The translations under genes and the position numbers were made by a program. Below, piece by piece: positions 45,193 to 57,487 of a stretch of DNA of 64,000 nucleotides. The DNA lies in assembly GCA_905183005.1 (NCBI GenBank), contig CAJJDO010000011.1:292538-356537 (forward strand). Reading direction: 5' to 3'. Every line of letters starts with the position of its first letter. Positions within the stretch are counted from its first letter, which is position 1. This stretch comes from Paramecium pentaurelia. Lineage: Eukaryota; Ciliophora; Oligohymenophorea; Peniculida; Parameciidae. Below the pieces are notes generated by a model that did no database searches, was not told where the DNA came from, and saw nothing but the letters and a program-made list of their open reading frames with translations.

Positions 45193-48100
45193 TCAATTTT
45201 CTGCATTCTTAAGAGCTTCATCAAGTTTCTTTTCTTATTAAGCAAAGGCATAACCAGTATATTTTCTATTTCTAACTGGTCTAACTGGGAGAAGAGCTGA
45301 TGTATCATCATATACATCATCTTCTTAGAATAGATTTTCAAATTTATCAGGTGGCATTAATGATGAAGGAGGAGTGCTTCCAAATCTTGACTTTTAAGAT
45401 GAAACAGGTTCTTATATATCCCTAATTTTTTGGATTTCAAATAATTATTATTCCGAAAATATTGACCATCTTTATAATGCTAAATCAAAAAGAATTGTTA
45501 AAACTAATATTCCACTCAAAATAAAGTAAAATTAAATATTTGAAAATAAATGAATGAATGTATGTGAAACATCCAATTTGTCTGTGAATTATGATAGTAT
45601 CATATAGGTTAACAGATACATAAATATAGATCCAAATATAAATAGTACAGATCCTATAGAATTCATATAAGAAAAGACAAAGACTTTAAGATTTACTATA
45701 ATAATGGCATAACAGAATACAGCCATACCTACTGATGAAAGAAAGAGGATTCTTCCTTCTTTATCTATGCTTGTTTATACCATAGATGGAAATACTGCAT
45801 AAATAACTATGGCTGATTATATACCACCAGAACAAAACCAAAAAAAGAAAGTAAGCAATGTTACTTTATTATTAGTTTAATATAATTATGGATCTATGAA
45901 TAATATATAAATAGAATACTTTATAATAGAAATTTAGATGAATATTATTAATCTAGAATTGCATAAACCATAATAGGTACACTTGTATAAAACATATTAT
46001 AAAATTGATAAAGCCAAGGATCATATAAATTAAGAGGTGAAAATCCATTGTAAAATGAAAACCAAAAGTGTGGTAATACAATAAGTAGATTTTTATAAAA
46101 GTTATATCCTACTAATACTTGATTTCTTCTATAACATTCTCTTCCATGATAGAGTAACAATTATTGTAATATTTTAAACTCACCAATTGAATAATCTGCT
46201 GCTCTTGCTGCTTAATTACCTTCTACACCTTTTATACCTATTCCAATATTAGCTGCTGTTATCATATTTACATCATTGGCTCCATCACCTACAGCCATAG
46301 TCACTATATTATATATATTATCCTTAACCAATTACACTAATTCTTATTTTTATTTAGGTGATACTCTACAAGCTAAAACAGTATGACATTATTTAGCCAA
46401 ATCAATAAGTTTAATTTAATACTTTTCATCTAAATGTATTAATGAATCACCTGAAATGATTAAAGCAGTTGAATTATTTTAGAATTAAGATTTTAATAAA
46501 TCTAAACCTTAATTAATTTTAAATTATGCTTCAAATTAATCATCTGCTTAAATTACAATTTTTTATTATGAATCATTTAACAAATTACAAGCATAACTAA
46601 TATTTATAGCAGTTTCTAATTTATCTCCTGTCAATACCCATATTTTAATACCTGCATTCAATATCTTCTACATTGTATTACCAACATCATCTTATAATTT
46701 ATCTTCAATTCCAGTTCCTCCAATCAAAACTAAGTTTTTTTCTATTTAATCTTGTAAATTTAACAATTATTCATCTCTATTAATAGTCTACAAACCTGCT
46801 TACAAATAATTACTTATCCATTCATCGTATTATTATTTGCTCAAATCTTTATAGGCTAACAATAAAGTTCTTAATCCCTTTTCAGCATATTACTCTAAAT
46901 GTTATTCTGTGATAGATAATAACTCTTAATTTTATCTATTTTATTTATCAAGTAAATTTATTATCATTGAATCAGCTCCTTTACATAATAACATAATTTA
47001 ATCATTTTAATCTTAAACAATAACAGACATTCTCTTTCTTGATGAACTAAACTCTAATACTTATAATAACTTATATTTTATCAACTAATCTTTATACTTA
47101 ACAATCATCATTCCATCATCTAATCCAATATACTCAAATCCACAAAATTTAGCTCCCATAAGTAGTGCTAATTCATCTGGTGAAGATGCATTATACTTAA
47201 TTTTGCCCTACTCATATTCAACCAATATTGTGTGACATAACGTTAGATGCATAAAGTATTCTATTATTCTTGTAGAATGTTCATCATTTTAATCTAAATC
47301 ATTGAAGAGTTGTTTATCTTTAAAATCTACATTTGTTACTTAAGGCATTTGTATTAAATCTTCATTGGTTAATATTTAACTTCTATTGCTTACATTTCCA
47401 TATGATTTACCATAAATGGATATCATTTTGAATTCCATTAAATTCTTTGTTATAGTTCCAGTTTTATCAGTGAACATATATTTTACATTACCTAATTCTT
47501 CATTAAGATTTGAAGTTTATACTTCAGTTCTATGATTTTATGAATTACACTATTTATCATTTTCTATCATCATACCTTGTAAATATTTAACCTACACTAG
47601 ATACCAAATTATTTTCATACCATTTCTAGAGTCACTAATAAAGATATTGGAACAAAATTAGTATAAATCAATAACCAAGTTCCCCATCTCTCCATTGTTC
47701 TAAATACTATATTTGTTTAAAGATCATTCTCATCTAATTCCAAATATGGAATATCCATAAAATTATCTAATTACCAAAAAACTGAATATTATGCTGAGAA
47801 TAAACAAATTACTAATTATCTATTTTAATATGATATAATTTTACATAAAAAATACTAGAATAATAAAGAAATTCATTTATGATTCTAAGGTGCTTGACTT
47901 AGGTCTGGCTTTTGTTGAATTTAACATGATCTTAGTATCAAATCCTGTATAAACAACTAATCCATAAATCCAATGAGTGTTTCTCAATGAACATCCTCTA
48001 AGAATAAAATTAACTTCATCCAATTAATAAACTTTTCTATGTAATGCATCATAATTAATAATGGAATCTCTTGATTAATCTCCATCACTATAATGATCAG

Positions 48101-48886
48101 GAGGCATTGTAATTGTACCATTGAATTTATACAAATATGGATTAGGTTTATCATAATGGACTAAGATATGCTCTTTTTGTAACAGATGATCATTTAAACC
48201 TCTAGTGAATTAAAGACCTTTATGTTATTTCTTGATTTTAAGGTTAGTTTCTCCATCAAGGTTTTTAGTTTCAATGAAACATGTTCCTTTTTAACTTGTT
48301 TTGATTACTATTACATCAGCAGGAAAATATTCTCCTTATTCAATTCTAATAATGTCTCCTACCAAAATCTGTTACCATTTCTTTTCAACCAACCCGTAAG
48401 ATGTCAACACCAATGCTATACTTTAAATTAAATTAAAATAATTAATACCGATTATTCTCATCTTGATCAGAAATCTAACGTTTATGATCTTCTAAAAAAT
48501 CTTTGAATGCTGAAATTGCAATGACTACAAATAATGGAAACCATATAACAGGTTAACCGTCTGTAATTGAAACTAAATCTATAGTTTCCAAATATCCAAC
48601 AATTAAAAAATAAATATTTGCCATTTTTGAAAATTATTCCATTAAGTTCAAAGGTAGAAATGTCCATAGTGTATATTTACAGGTTCTAATTGTATTATCT
48701 GGTAATTCATGATCTTAAATATTTGTAATAATAGTTCTATCTTGTTGTTAATGCTTTGATACCTTTCATATCTCTCCAATGAGGTCTAGTTTTGAAGCAA
48801 CATCCTTAAAGTTCGTATTTGTTGTCATATGGCAAATACAATGACCATGGATCATGTTGCCCCAATTCACTTTATGAGTTTTACAT
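45193..48886 (-). CDS. P4-type ATPase (phospholipid flippase)
   Basis: ATG at 48886-48884, TGA at 45195-45193; well over 1100 residues after several 22-30-nt introns. P4 family marks follow in order. FLPLNLMEQFSKMANIYFLI and PVIWFPLFVVIAISAFKDF (first membrane region) come first. FTDKTGTITKN (about 47450-47475) carries the phosphorylated Asp and normal flanks. VGDGANDVNMI (about 46268-46298) and GIGIKGVEGNQAARAADYSI, diagnostic for flippases, come next. A C-terminal group of membrane spans ends in a cytosolic tail with acidic and basic patches. P4-ATPases move aminophospholipids from the outer to the cytosolic leaflet and work with a CDC50 subunit, not seen in this window. The N terminus DPWSLYLPYDNKYELQG leads into the first span after a 22-nt intron. 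Divergent from ALAS with 105 bp. Confidence 0.92.
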
Positions 48887-48991
48887 GGATTTTGTAATAA
48901 TAATTTAAAAACGACATTATATGTATAATGATGCAATTATTGTGTATTAAATGCTGATTAATATTGGATACACATTTTAACTAAATTTATT
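48887..48991. promoter_or_regulatory. 105-bp bidirectional promoter region
   Basis: Separates the start codons of the flippase (minus) and 5-aminolevulinate synthase (plus). No specific motif recognised. Confidence 0.45.
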
Positions 48992-50516
48992 ATGAGAGTT
49001 GGTATTAATTTGCATCAGAAAACTTTACAACATACTAAATGTCCATTCTTAAAGACATTCAATATAAATATGACATCAGAATAAGCTATAACCAAATACA
49101 CTAAATTTTGCCCTTATCTTCATTTTAAGGAAATGAAGTAAATTATAATAAGATTTCTAGATCTGAGGCAAAGAAGTGTCCAATTGACCATACTTAATTT
49201 TATAGTAACCAATTCAAAGGGGTTATTCAATAGATAAAAGATGAAGGACGATACAGAGAATTCAAGAGTTTATTACGAACAAATGGAGAATTTCCAAGAG
49301 CCATCAATAAGACTCCTTCTGGAGATTAAGCAATTACATTATGGTGCAGCAACGATTATTTAGGTAAGAGTAATGAGTTAACAGTAGGAATGTCTTAAAA
49401 TCCTATGGTAACATAAGCCACGAAAAATGCAATTGATCTTACAGGAATAGGAGCAGGTGGAACACGTAATATAGGTGGCACAAGTATCTACCATGTTGAG
49501 TTGGAAAGAGAACTAGCTGATTTACATAGGAAAGACAGTGCTTTAGTTATGAACAGTGGGTATGTTGCTAATATGGCCACATTGGATACACTCGGTAAAG
49601 TTTTAAAGGATGTGACATTTTTGAGTGATGCCAAGAATCATGCATCTCTAATTGAAGGAATGAGAGCTACTAAAAGAGATAGAGTCATTTTTAAACATAA
49701 TGATTATAAAGATTTGGAAGAGAAATTAAAATAATTAGGTATTTTTATATTGTACAAAATTAGATATTTAATAAAACAAAGTCATAGTATTTGAATCTGT
49801 TTATTCTATGAATGGTACTGTTGCACCAATCTAAGAGTTTATCAACTTAGCAAAGAAATACAATGCTCTTACTCTTATTGATGAAGTACATGCTGTAGGT
49901 ATGTATGGTGATAGAGGGGCAGGTGTAACAGAAAAACTTGGATTATAAAAAGAGATAGATATAGTTACAGGAACATTGGGCAAAGCATTTGGATGTTCTG
50001 GAGGTTATGTTTCAGCCAATTCAGAAATTGTAGATGCAGTTAGAAGTACTGCTAGTAATTTCATTTTCTCAACATCAATGTCTCCAATAATAGCAGCAGC
50101 TTGTTTGGAGTCTGTTAAATATCTCAAAACACATCCAGAAATTAGAGAAAGACATCAATATGTGGCTTCTCTTATTAAAGCTAAGCTTAAGAGCAAGGGC
50201 ATTCCAGCTCTCAATAGTGCTTCCCATATTGTTCCAGTTTTTATAGGAGATCCTGTTTTGTGTAAAGAGGCTTCTGAAAAACTACTTAATGAATACAATA
50301 TCTATATATAACCGATCAACTATCCAACAGTTCCAAGAGGGTAATATGATATTCCTATATTATTTTAGATAAGAGATATTACGTATATCTCCTACTCCGT
50401 TACATACCGAGGAAATGATTGATTAGTTGGTTGACTCTATCGAATGTGTATTTAAGAGCCTAAATCTGAGAATGGAATCTTAATATGCAGCAGAACAAAG
50501 GGCAATCTTCTAATGA
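48992..50516 (+). CDS. ALAS: 5-aminolevulinate synthase
   Basis: ATG at 48992, TGA at 50514-50516. Introns of 23, 24, 25 and 28 nt give 474 residues. This PLP enzyme condenses glycine and succinyl-CoA in mitochondria, the first step of haem synthesis by the Shemin route. Conserved blocks are LWCSNDYLGMSQNP, GAGGTRNIGGTS, YHVELERELADLHRKDSA, SDAKNHASLIEGMR, VFESVYSMNGTVAPI, LIDEVHAVGMYGDRGAG, GTLGKAFGCSGGY (PLP lysine) and QPINYPTVPRG. The N-terminal 60 residues contain three Cys-Pro sites (KCPFLK, FCPYLH, KCPIDH), like the haem regulatory motifs of animal ALAS. Together with the N-terminal position, they suggest a mitochondrial presequence under haem feedback. That regulation is inferred. Confidence 0.95.
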
Positions 50517-50603
50517 TAGTAAATTATTTTCATTAAAAATATACACAAAAATAACAACTAAATTTCCTTTAATAATGATATTAATTAATAATATAAATAT
50601 TAA

Positions 50604-51855
50604 ATGTGGAGAAGAGCCTTATAAAATTGTCTAAAAATTGCATTCATTGGATCATCCATTACATTTACTTCTAGCTTTGTATTTTCTTAAGAATAATTAT
50701 ATGCATGGGTAATCTTATAAAAATATATTAAGGGATGGAATAATTTTGGATAATTAGGCATAGGAAATTCAATTTCTTAATATTCTCCTTAGTTAGTCCC
50801 AATATAAAATGTTTTATTTGTGACTTGTAAATCAAGTGTTTCTGCAGCAATTGATAAATCTGGAAAATTGTATACATGGGGAAGATCAAAATTTGGACTC
50901 TTAGGCAATGGATAAGTAGAAAATATCAATATTCCTACACTTGTTGAATGTTTAAAACATTTAGATTTTAAATATGTTGCATGTGGCAATTATCATATGG
51001 CTGCAATAACCACAGATGGACAGTTGTATACATGGGGTAATTAAGATCATGGCAAACTTGGTTAAACATTTGATAACTAAGCCAAATTACCATCTAGAGA
51101 AAAATATGAATATTAAAAGAATTTGGGATCTGCTAAATTACCAGAATTAGTAAAATTAAATTTTAAAGTACAATAAGTAGCCTTAGGAGATCAATTTACA
51201 ATAATTCTATCAGATGAAGGAAATGTTTATTCAGTTGGATTGAATAAAAAAGGTATTTTAGGATATGAAACAAAAAATGCTGAAGAACCTAATTTTAAAC
51301 AAATTTAAAATTTAAAAAATATTGTATAGATTGATAGTGGTACTGATTTTAGTGTTGCACTTGATTCTGATGGAAAGTATATATGAATATTAATTAAGTA
51401 TGTTCGCATGGGGTAGTAATTACTTTGGTTAATTAGGTACTCCAAGTCCTTCAGTAGTATAAATACCATAGCAAATCAAAGGATTGCCAAAAATTAAATA
51501 ATTTTCTTGTGGTGAACAATTTATTGGTGCTTTGAGTAAAGAAGGTGTTTTATATACTTGGGGTTTTGGAGGAGATGGTTAATTGGGAACACCTAGTAAA
51601 TAAGATATACCAACACCTCATAAAATATAATTCGATCAAAATATTGATAAGGTCTCATGTGGATAAGCTCATGTAGGTATTGTAAGTAATAATAAACTAT
51701 ATATGCATGGAAGGGGAAAAGAAGGTTAATTAGGAAGAGGTTCAGAGACTGAATCCCCTAATAGTAGTAGATATTCTCCTTTATTAGTAATGGAAAATGT
51801 GATAAAGATTGCATGTGGTGGAAGTCATTCCTTTGCAATAGTTAACTAAAAATGA
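50604..51855 (+). CDS. RCC1-repeat protein, possibly mitochondrial
   Basis: ATG at 50604, TGA at 51853-51855. Introns of 24 and 22 nt give 401 residues. About seven RCC1-type blades are visible: YAWGWNNFGQLGIGN, LYTWGRSKFGLLGNGQ, LYTWGNQDHGKLGQ, VYSVGLNKKGILG, FAWGSNYFGQLGTPS, LYTWGFGGDGQLGTPS and LYMHGRGKEGQLGRG, each followed by a C-G-x-x-(F/H) or similar strand. The N terminus MWRRALQNCLKIAFIGSS is basic and amphipathic with a hydrophobic run, as in a mitochondrial presequence, which recalls the mitochondrial RCC1L group. Nuclear RCC1 lacks such a leader. It follows ALAS on the same strand by 87 bp. Confidence 0.88.
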
Positions 51856-51971
51856 GTTTATTTTTAATATATTTTGTCTTAAAAAAAAAAACAAGATTTA
51901 ATAAATATTAATAAATGCTTTAATTTTTTTGAATAAACTTTATATGTTAATAAATTGTAAAAAAACCATTT

Positions 51972-52682
51972 TCAACAATTGCAAGAAGATGGTGCTGGTT
52001 GTGGCTAAGCAGTTTCCTAATTTAATTTGAATTAACTTGATTAGTTTTCAGCATTAACTTATGGTTTCTGACTTTCATTTTCTAATCTTTTCTTCAAATT
52101 TAGACCTAGTATATCGAAAATATTTTCTAAAATTTAATATGTATTTTTATATTACATATATTTTTATTTTCTAATGCACTAGTCTCTATGAATGGCATTT
52201 TATACTTTGTTGCTAATGCTTAACCTTCTGATGATTGAACTCTTCTATCTTGAGAATCCATTTTATTTCCGACTAAGATTGAACAACTTAAGGGATTATT
52301 ATTGCATATTACACTTCATCAGTTGTATTTTCTGTTATAGATTTGATCCAAGTTTCGACATTATTGAAAGAATTTCTATCTACTATGGAATAAACAAATA
52401 TGATTCCAAATGCTCCTTTATAATATGTTTATGTAATGTTCCTAAATCTCTCTTATCCTGCTGTGTCCCAAATTTATAATTTGATTTTCTTATCTTCAAC
52501 CTTTTTAACATATTTATCAATTGTACAGTGATTGTTTTTATCTTAAAATCAACACCTATAGTTGCCATATAATTTTATGAAAACTTTTGATCACAATATT
52601 AAGTAAGGATATTGGTCTTTCCTACTCCTGAGTCTCCTAAAACAATTACCTTTACCAACCAATCGTAATATCCATTTGACAT
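51972..52682 (-). CDS. Rab-family small GTPase
   Basis: ATG at 52682-52680, TGA at 51974-51972. Introns of 26, 26 and 29 nt give 209 residues. G motifs: GDSGVGKT (P-loop), TIGVDFKIKTI (switch I), WDTAGQERF (switch II), GNKMD and ETSALE. The protein ends CNC, a CxC geranylgeranylation site. The overall wording is closest to the Rab1/8/10 exocytic group; the exact subfamily is uncertain. It controls vesicle tethering on a membrane compartment. It converges with the RCC1-repeat gene (116 bp). A spurious Leu-rich frame overlaps on the plus strand. Confidence 0.94.
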
Positions 52683-53188
52683 TTTAACAAATTTTATCAA
52701 TAATATTTATTATTTAATATTTGATATTCATTTAACATTATTTCACAGAATTTAGTACCTAATAACAACTATTTAAACAATAATATATATATATTTAACT
52801 TTCTTCTTTTATTTTGGCTTCAATTCTTAATTAACATTAGTATAAATTCACATATTATAGAGAATCTAATTGGGGAATACTTTTATTATGAGTGTTGGTT
52901 TTAGTTTTAATAAATAACTTAACTTTAAAAAAAAGAAAAATATTCAGATTTAGTAAAAATAACAATGATTATTTTATTAATTTTTTCTTAATTACACATA
53001 AAGATTGAAATGTAATTTATAAAATAATTATAATAATAGTATTTTTTTAAAAAGAATAAAAGAAGAGAATTTTATTTTTCTAGGTGTTTTTATATGATTT
53101 TATATAATAATAAATAAGACAGTTCTTAGTGCTTAAATTATGATTAAATAGGGTTGACCAATTTAATTTAAACTATCATTAAAATAAT
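52683..53188. other. Divergent intergenic region, AT-rich
   Basis: Between the start codons of the Rab gene and the PHD-finger gene. AT-rich with T and A runs. No coding frame or RNA gene recognised. Confidence 0.55.
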
Positions 53189-54117
53189 ATGAACTCTGGA
53201 TTGAATAACTAAAATTCCTTATTGCAGCAACTAACTCCAGCATAACTTGAAGAGTATTAGCAACAATTGAGGTAAACTTCTAACTTCATATTCTATATAC
53301 TATATTACTTCATATGCTCAAATCATATATTTGGCAATTAATTACTTATTTTAGATAACAACCATTTTTCACCAATCCTTTGAGTAGCAACATGAAAACA
53401 TTACCATTTCTAAACATTTTTCAATAGTTATAGGACAATCTTATTAGAACCTCATAACCACAGGATCTGTTCAATTTTAATCGTGGTAAGATATCATCAA
53501 TTCCACATCAATTACAATATTGTGACCTTATAGTTTTTTGAATTGGCTTATTTTTGCTTAGGTTTGGGAGGTGTAATGAATTCGATTGATTATATGAAAC
53601 TTTTATAGAAAAGCTTATAGATGAATAGCAATGCCATAAATGCGTTTAATTAGAATTAGTTGTTATGCTAATTTGGAATGATGGGTCAAAAGAAAAACAA
53701 TACTTCACAAAATCCAATTACTGTTGAAGATGATGAACCCCCTTAAATTTAGAAATGTCATAATTCTAAATGCAACAATAAAGGAGATCGTAAGACCAAA
53801 TCAAAAAAAGGAGAGACTCTTTAATTCTGTGACAAATGTTTAAGGTTATATAATCGTGGAAATTATTGTGATTTTTGTGAATAGGTATTGGAAGAATTTC
53901 TAAGATTTTTAGGTATATTCGAATGGGTCATATGATCAAGATGAATAAGAATGGATTCAATGTGATGAATGTGAGAAATGGGTATATATAAATAGATATT
54001 GATAGAATCATCTAAATTGTGAAGCTAAATATAGAAATTAGAATATTAAAGAAGAGACTGAGAATAAAGTTTATTATTGTTTAAATTGTTCTAAAATTAA
54101 AAAACAATAACATTAAC

Positions 54118-54149
<32 letters not shown>

Positions 54150-54153
54150 TAAC

Positions 54154-54199
<46 letters not shown>

Positions 54200-54692
54200 G
54201 TTTCAGTAATAGAAGAAATAAGAGAAGACAATAGAAGAATATCAACCAAAATAAAGAACTATTATAGAATAAGAGGATGCTAGAACAAGAGAGAAAAATA
54301 TTAATTTTGTAGCCACCAAAGATAATAAAGTTTAATTTAGTAAATTTATAAATTTAAAATTATTTAATAGCATTTCGATTGAATCTATATGATGATGAAA
54401 TTAAGTCAGATCTCGATTTTCTGAGAAATTCTGGCAAGAAGAATATTAAGAAATAGAATTAATAAGATTCTCCAATCATAAAATAAAATATAATACCTTA
54501 ACAACAATAATAATAATTATTTTTATAACAATAATAATTATTATTATCATAATAAGTATAATCTATATAAGAAGAGAAAGTAAAAATATATTAATAATTC
54601 ATAATTAGAATTCTGATTAATAAATGAATGGTAGACGTCGAACTAGAAATATTAAATATAGAGTCAATTATCGGAATTTAGGGGGGGAATGA
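53189..54692 (+). CDS. PHD-finger protein with unusually long introns and a TAA-coded poly-Gln tract
   Basis: ATG at 53189, TGA at 54690-54692. Introns of 83 (53272-53354), 76 (53486-53561), 28, 24, about 25 and 29 nt give about 412 residues. The domain has CHNSKCNNKGDRK, CDKCLRLYNRGNYCDFC, DEQEWIQCDECEKW, HLNCEAKY and YYCLNCSK, a PHD-type Cys4-His-Cys3 zinc finger with a preceding Cys pair. PHD fingers read histone H3 tails, so a chromatin role is likely. After it comes a poly-Gln tract coded mostly by TAA (54114-54199), then a helical Arg/Lys/Gln region and a basic end (GRRRTRNIKYRVNYRN). The frame after the repeat requires either a 25- or 19-nt intron at about 54199-54223 or repeat slippage. 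Confidence 0.78.
54114..54199 (+). repeat. (AAT/TAA)n trinucleotide microsatellite inside a coding region
   Basis: About 28 near-perfect TAA/CAA units, read as Gln in the PHD-protein frame. In the other open frame it would read Asn (AAT/AAC). It is prone to length change and assembly error. Confidence 0.9.
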
Positions 54693-54761
54693 TTTATATG
54701 AAATATATTTAATTGAAATTCTAATTTAAATAATACTCACATATATATCCAAATAATTAAA

Positions 54762-55770
54762 ATGTCTGATTTGAGATTTGATAATAAAGTAGTTGTAATA
54801 ACAGGGGCAGGACGAGGACTTGGAAAAGCTTATGCCTTATTTTATGGATCAGTTGGAGCCAAAGTTTTAGTAAATGATAATGGTTGTGATTTGGACGGAA
54901 AGAACACAAATCCTAAATTTGCAGATGAAGTAATTAATGTTCTAAATTTAGGTTGTAGCAACAATAAAGAGTAAAGGAGGTATAGCAGTGGCTAATTATG
55001 ATTCTGTGTTGAATGGTGATAAAATCATTGCACATGCTATAAAAGAATTTGGAAGACTTGATGTTCTTATTAATAATGCTGGCATCTTAAGAGATAAGAT
55101 ATTGGCTAAGTTGACAGAAGAAGATTGGGATATTGTAATCAAAGTAAGACTAATGTTTATATGATTAAAGACTCATCTATATGGAACATATTCTGTAACT
55201 AAGGCAGCCTGGCCAATCATGAGAGATTAAGGTTATGGTAGAATAGTTAATACATCTAGTGGATCTGGATTGTATGGAACATTAGGTCAAACCAATTATG
55301 CAGCTGCAAAGGCAGGAATAGTTGGACTTACATTAACATTAGCAAAGGAAGGGGAAAGAAGAAATATATTGTGTAATGTGTTAGTTCCAGTTGGAGCATC
55401 TAGAATGACAGAAACAATTATGCCACCTGATGTAATGAGTGGAATTGATCCAAATAATCTTACACCAATATGTATATCTATTTAATAATATTTTTAAGTG
55501 GCTGTTTTAACTCATGAATCAAATAAAGAATATAATGGTGGTATTTATGAATGTTCTGGAGGATTCTTCTCTAGAGTCAGATGGTAAAGATCTGAAGGAG
55601 TTTCCTTAGATTTACCTGTTAAAATTTGTGAAGTTCAAAAGAATTGGGCTAAAATTAATGATTTCAATGGAAAGAATGAATATCCAACTGGAAATGCTGA
55701 CTTATTCAATAAAGTTTAAGAAAATCTAGAAAGATTGGAATAATAGGCTGCCTAAAAACCAAAGTTATGA
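54762..55770 (+). CDS. Peroxisomal (3R)-hydroxyacyl-CoA dehydrogenase, MFE2/HSD17B4-type short-chain dehydrogenase
   Basis: ATG at 54762, TGA at 55768-55770. Introns of 22, 27 and 27 nt give 310 residues. SDR features are VVVITGAGRGLGKAYALFY (nucleotide-binding TGxxxGxG), VLINNAGILRDK (NNAG), VNTSSGSGLYG (catalytic Ser), YAAAKAG (Tyr-x3-Lys) and VLVPVGASRMTETIMP. The wording NNAGILRDK and QTNYAAAKAGIVGL is typical of the dehydrogenase half of multifunctional enzyme 2. The hydratase and SCP2 parts are absent. The last residues PKL fit a PTS1 peroxisome signal. It would act in peroxisomal beta-oxidation with a separate hydratase. Confidence 0.92.
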
Positions 55771-55792
55771 GTTTAGAATTTACATTATTAAA

Positions 55793-57276
55793 ATGAATAT
55801 TATATTGATTTCATCATTAATTTACCTTACATTACAATAATGTACAGAAATTGGAGTTGCCTAATGTAATGGTTAGCTTAGATCAGGTATATAATCTTTT
55901 TTATACTTCAGGCTTATTACCTACTTATTTATTCGAAAAAGCATTTTCAGTGGGTTTTCCAAATAAATTTTCGACTCATGTTTAGATTATACAGAATGGA
56001 TGGAATTTAACAGCTTATGAATTTTTTTCAGAAGCATTAATTGATAATTAAACATACACAGGATAATAAGGAGTTGGTGAGGGTGGTTAGATTACAGTTT
56101 CTAATCCAACTATTCTGATTGAAGTTGTTTTTTTATTTTAAAATGGAACTATTTAAAATGGATAAGGAGTTGCTATTCTAGAGAGTGTCTCTTCTGCATC
56201 ATATACATTTGGAATCACTACAAAAACAAATCCATATAAATATAATTTTTAGTATGTGAACTCATCTGTCAATTTTAATAATTCTTTATTTAAGGCTGTA
56301 TATGCTAATTTTCCACATGAAATTGGATAAATTCAAGAAATTCTTTAAGCTATCAATACTAATCCATTAATTCAAACAGCTTTAACTTAGTATTACACTA
56401 GTTCATCATTATCAAGTCTAAAGTCTACCTTAACTAGAGAATTAAATGGATTTGAAATTATTAAAGGTTAAACTTCAACTAAAACATATCAAAATGGTTC
56501 ATTAAATTTCAATTATTAAGTTGTTGTCAATAATGTATTAATTCAATATGCTCCTGTATCATATGCTATATCAGCTGAAATGAACATTTAGTAATTATAA
56601 ACTTAATATACTTGTAATTAACCAATCAATACAGTTTGTACTGCAGCATCAAATACTAATATTGAATAAATTAGTATGGATGAAATAATCAATACATTCA
56701 ATTATGCATTTTAATAAAACTACTTTCAAACTACATTGAATGCTTTGTATTGGAAAGTTCCTTATTTTTCATGGACTACAGGAGGATTATAATATATCAT
56801 GAATAATGTTTATACTTCATATGCTTATGCTTCTTAAATTGGAGGAACATGTATTGCTACCTCAGCTAATTATGTTTCTTATAATACCAAATACTTTACT
56901 GTAGCAATGACATTTACTTGTAATTTAACGGTCAATCCAAATCCAATTTTAAGTTTTACAGTTGATTTTGAAGAAATTTAAGTAGAACTAGATTTTAGCA
57001 AAATTAAAGAGTAAGCTGCTTTCAAAATAAAATCGGCTAATCCTTCCAACATAACATTATAACCTTAAGGAAAATATACTATTGATAATTAAGATCTTAT
57101 ATTATGGTATATATTTATAATAAATATTTAGGTATATTTAAGAAGCAATAGATAAATCATTTGTTGGGTAAAGCTTTTTCGCTGGTTTAATTGATTCTTA
57201 AAGAAACATAGAGAGTGAGGAAATTACATATTAAATATTGAATGGAATCATTACAATAACTAATAGTAATAAATGA
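55793..57276 (+). CDS. Secreted protein of unknown function
   Basis: ATG at 55793, TGA at 57274-57276. Two 25-nt introns give 477 residues. The N terminus MNIILISSLIYLTLQQC is a signal peptide. The rest is Asn/Ser/Thr-rich with predicted beta character, many N-glycosylation-type sites (NGS, NLT, NSS) and only a few cysteines. It has no C-terminal membrane span or GPI-type tail. Size and beta-rich look recall lipid-binding BPI/LBP proteins, but I find no firm motif, so that stays a guess. It starts 22 bp after the dehydrogenase stop. Confidence 0.7.
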
Positions 57277-57487
57277 TTTATTTATTCAAGATATTATTAT
57301 TCATTCCTATCAATATTTAATAATATTTTGTATTGAGATAAAATTATATCAATTTAACAAATTTAAACAAAATTAAGAGTTTAATAATGGAATATATTTA
57401 TTTTAATAGTTAATGATCCTAATTGATTAACAAGATGTTTTTTTAAGTAATTTATATAAAATTAAAATTCTTATTCAAAGTAAATTA

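Noticed and set aside
57270..57487. Upstream exon for the ULK-like kinase
   Set aside because: The ATG near 57390 runs into TGA after few codons; ATG 57488 leads straight into the kinase domain.
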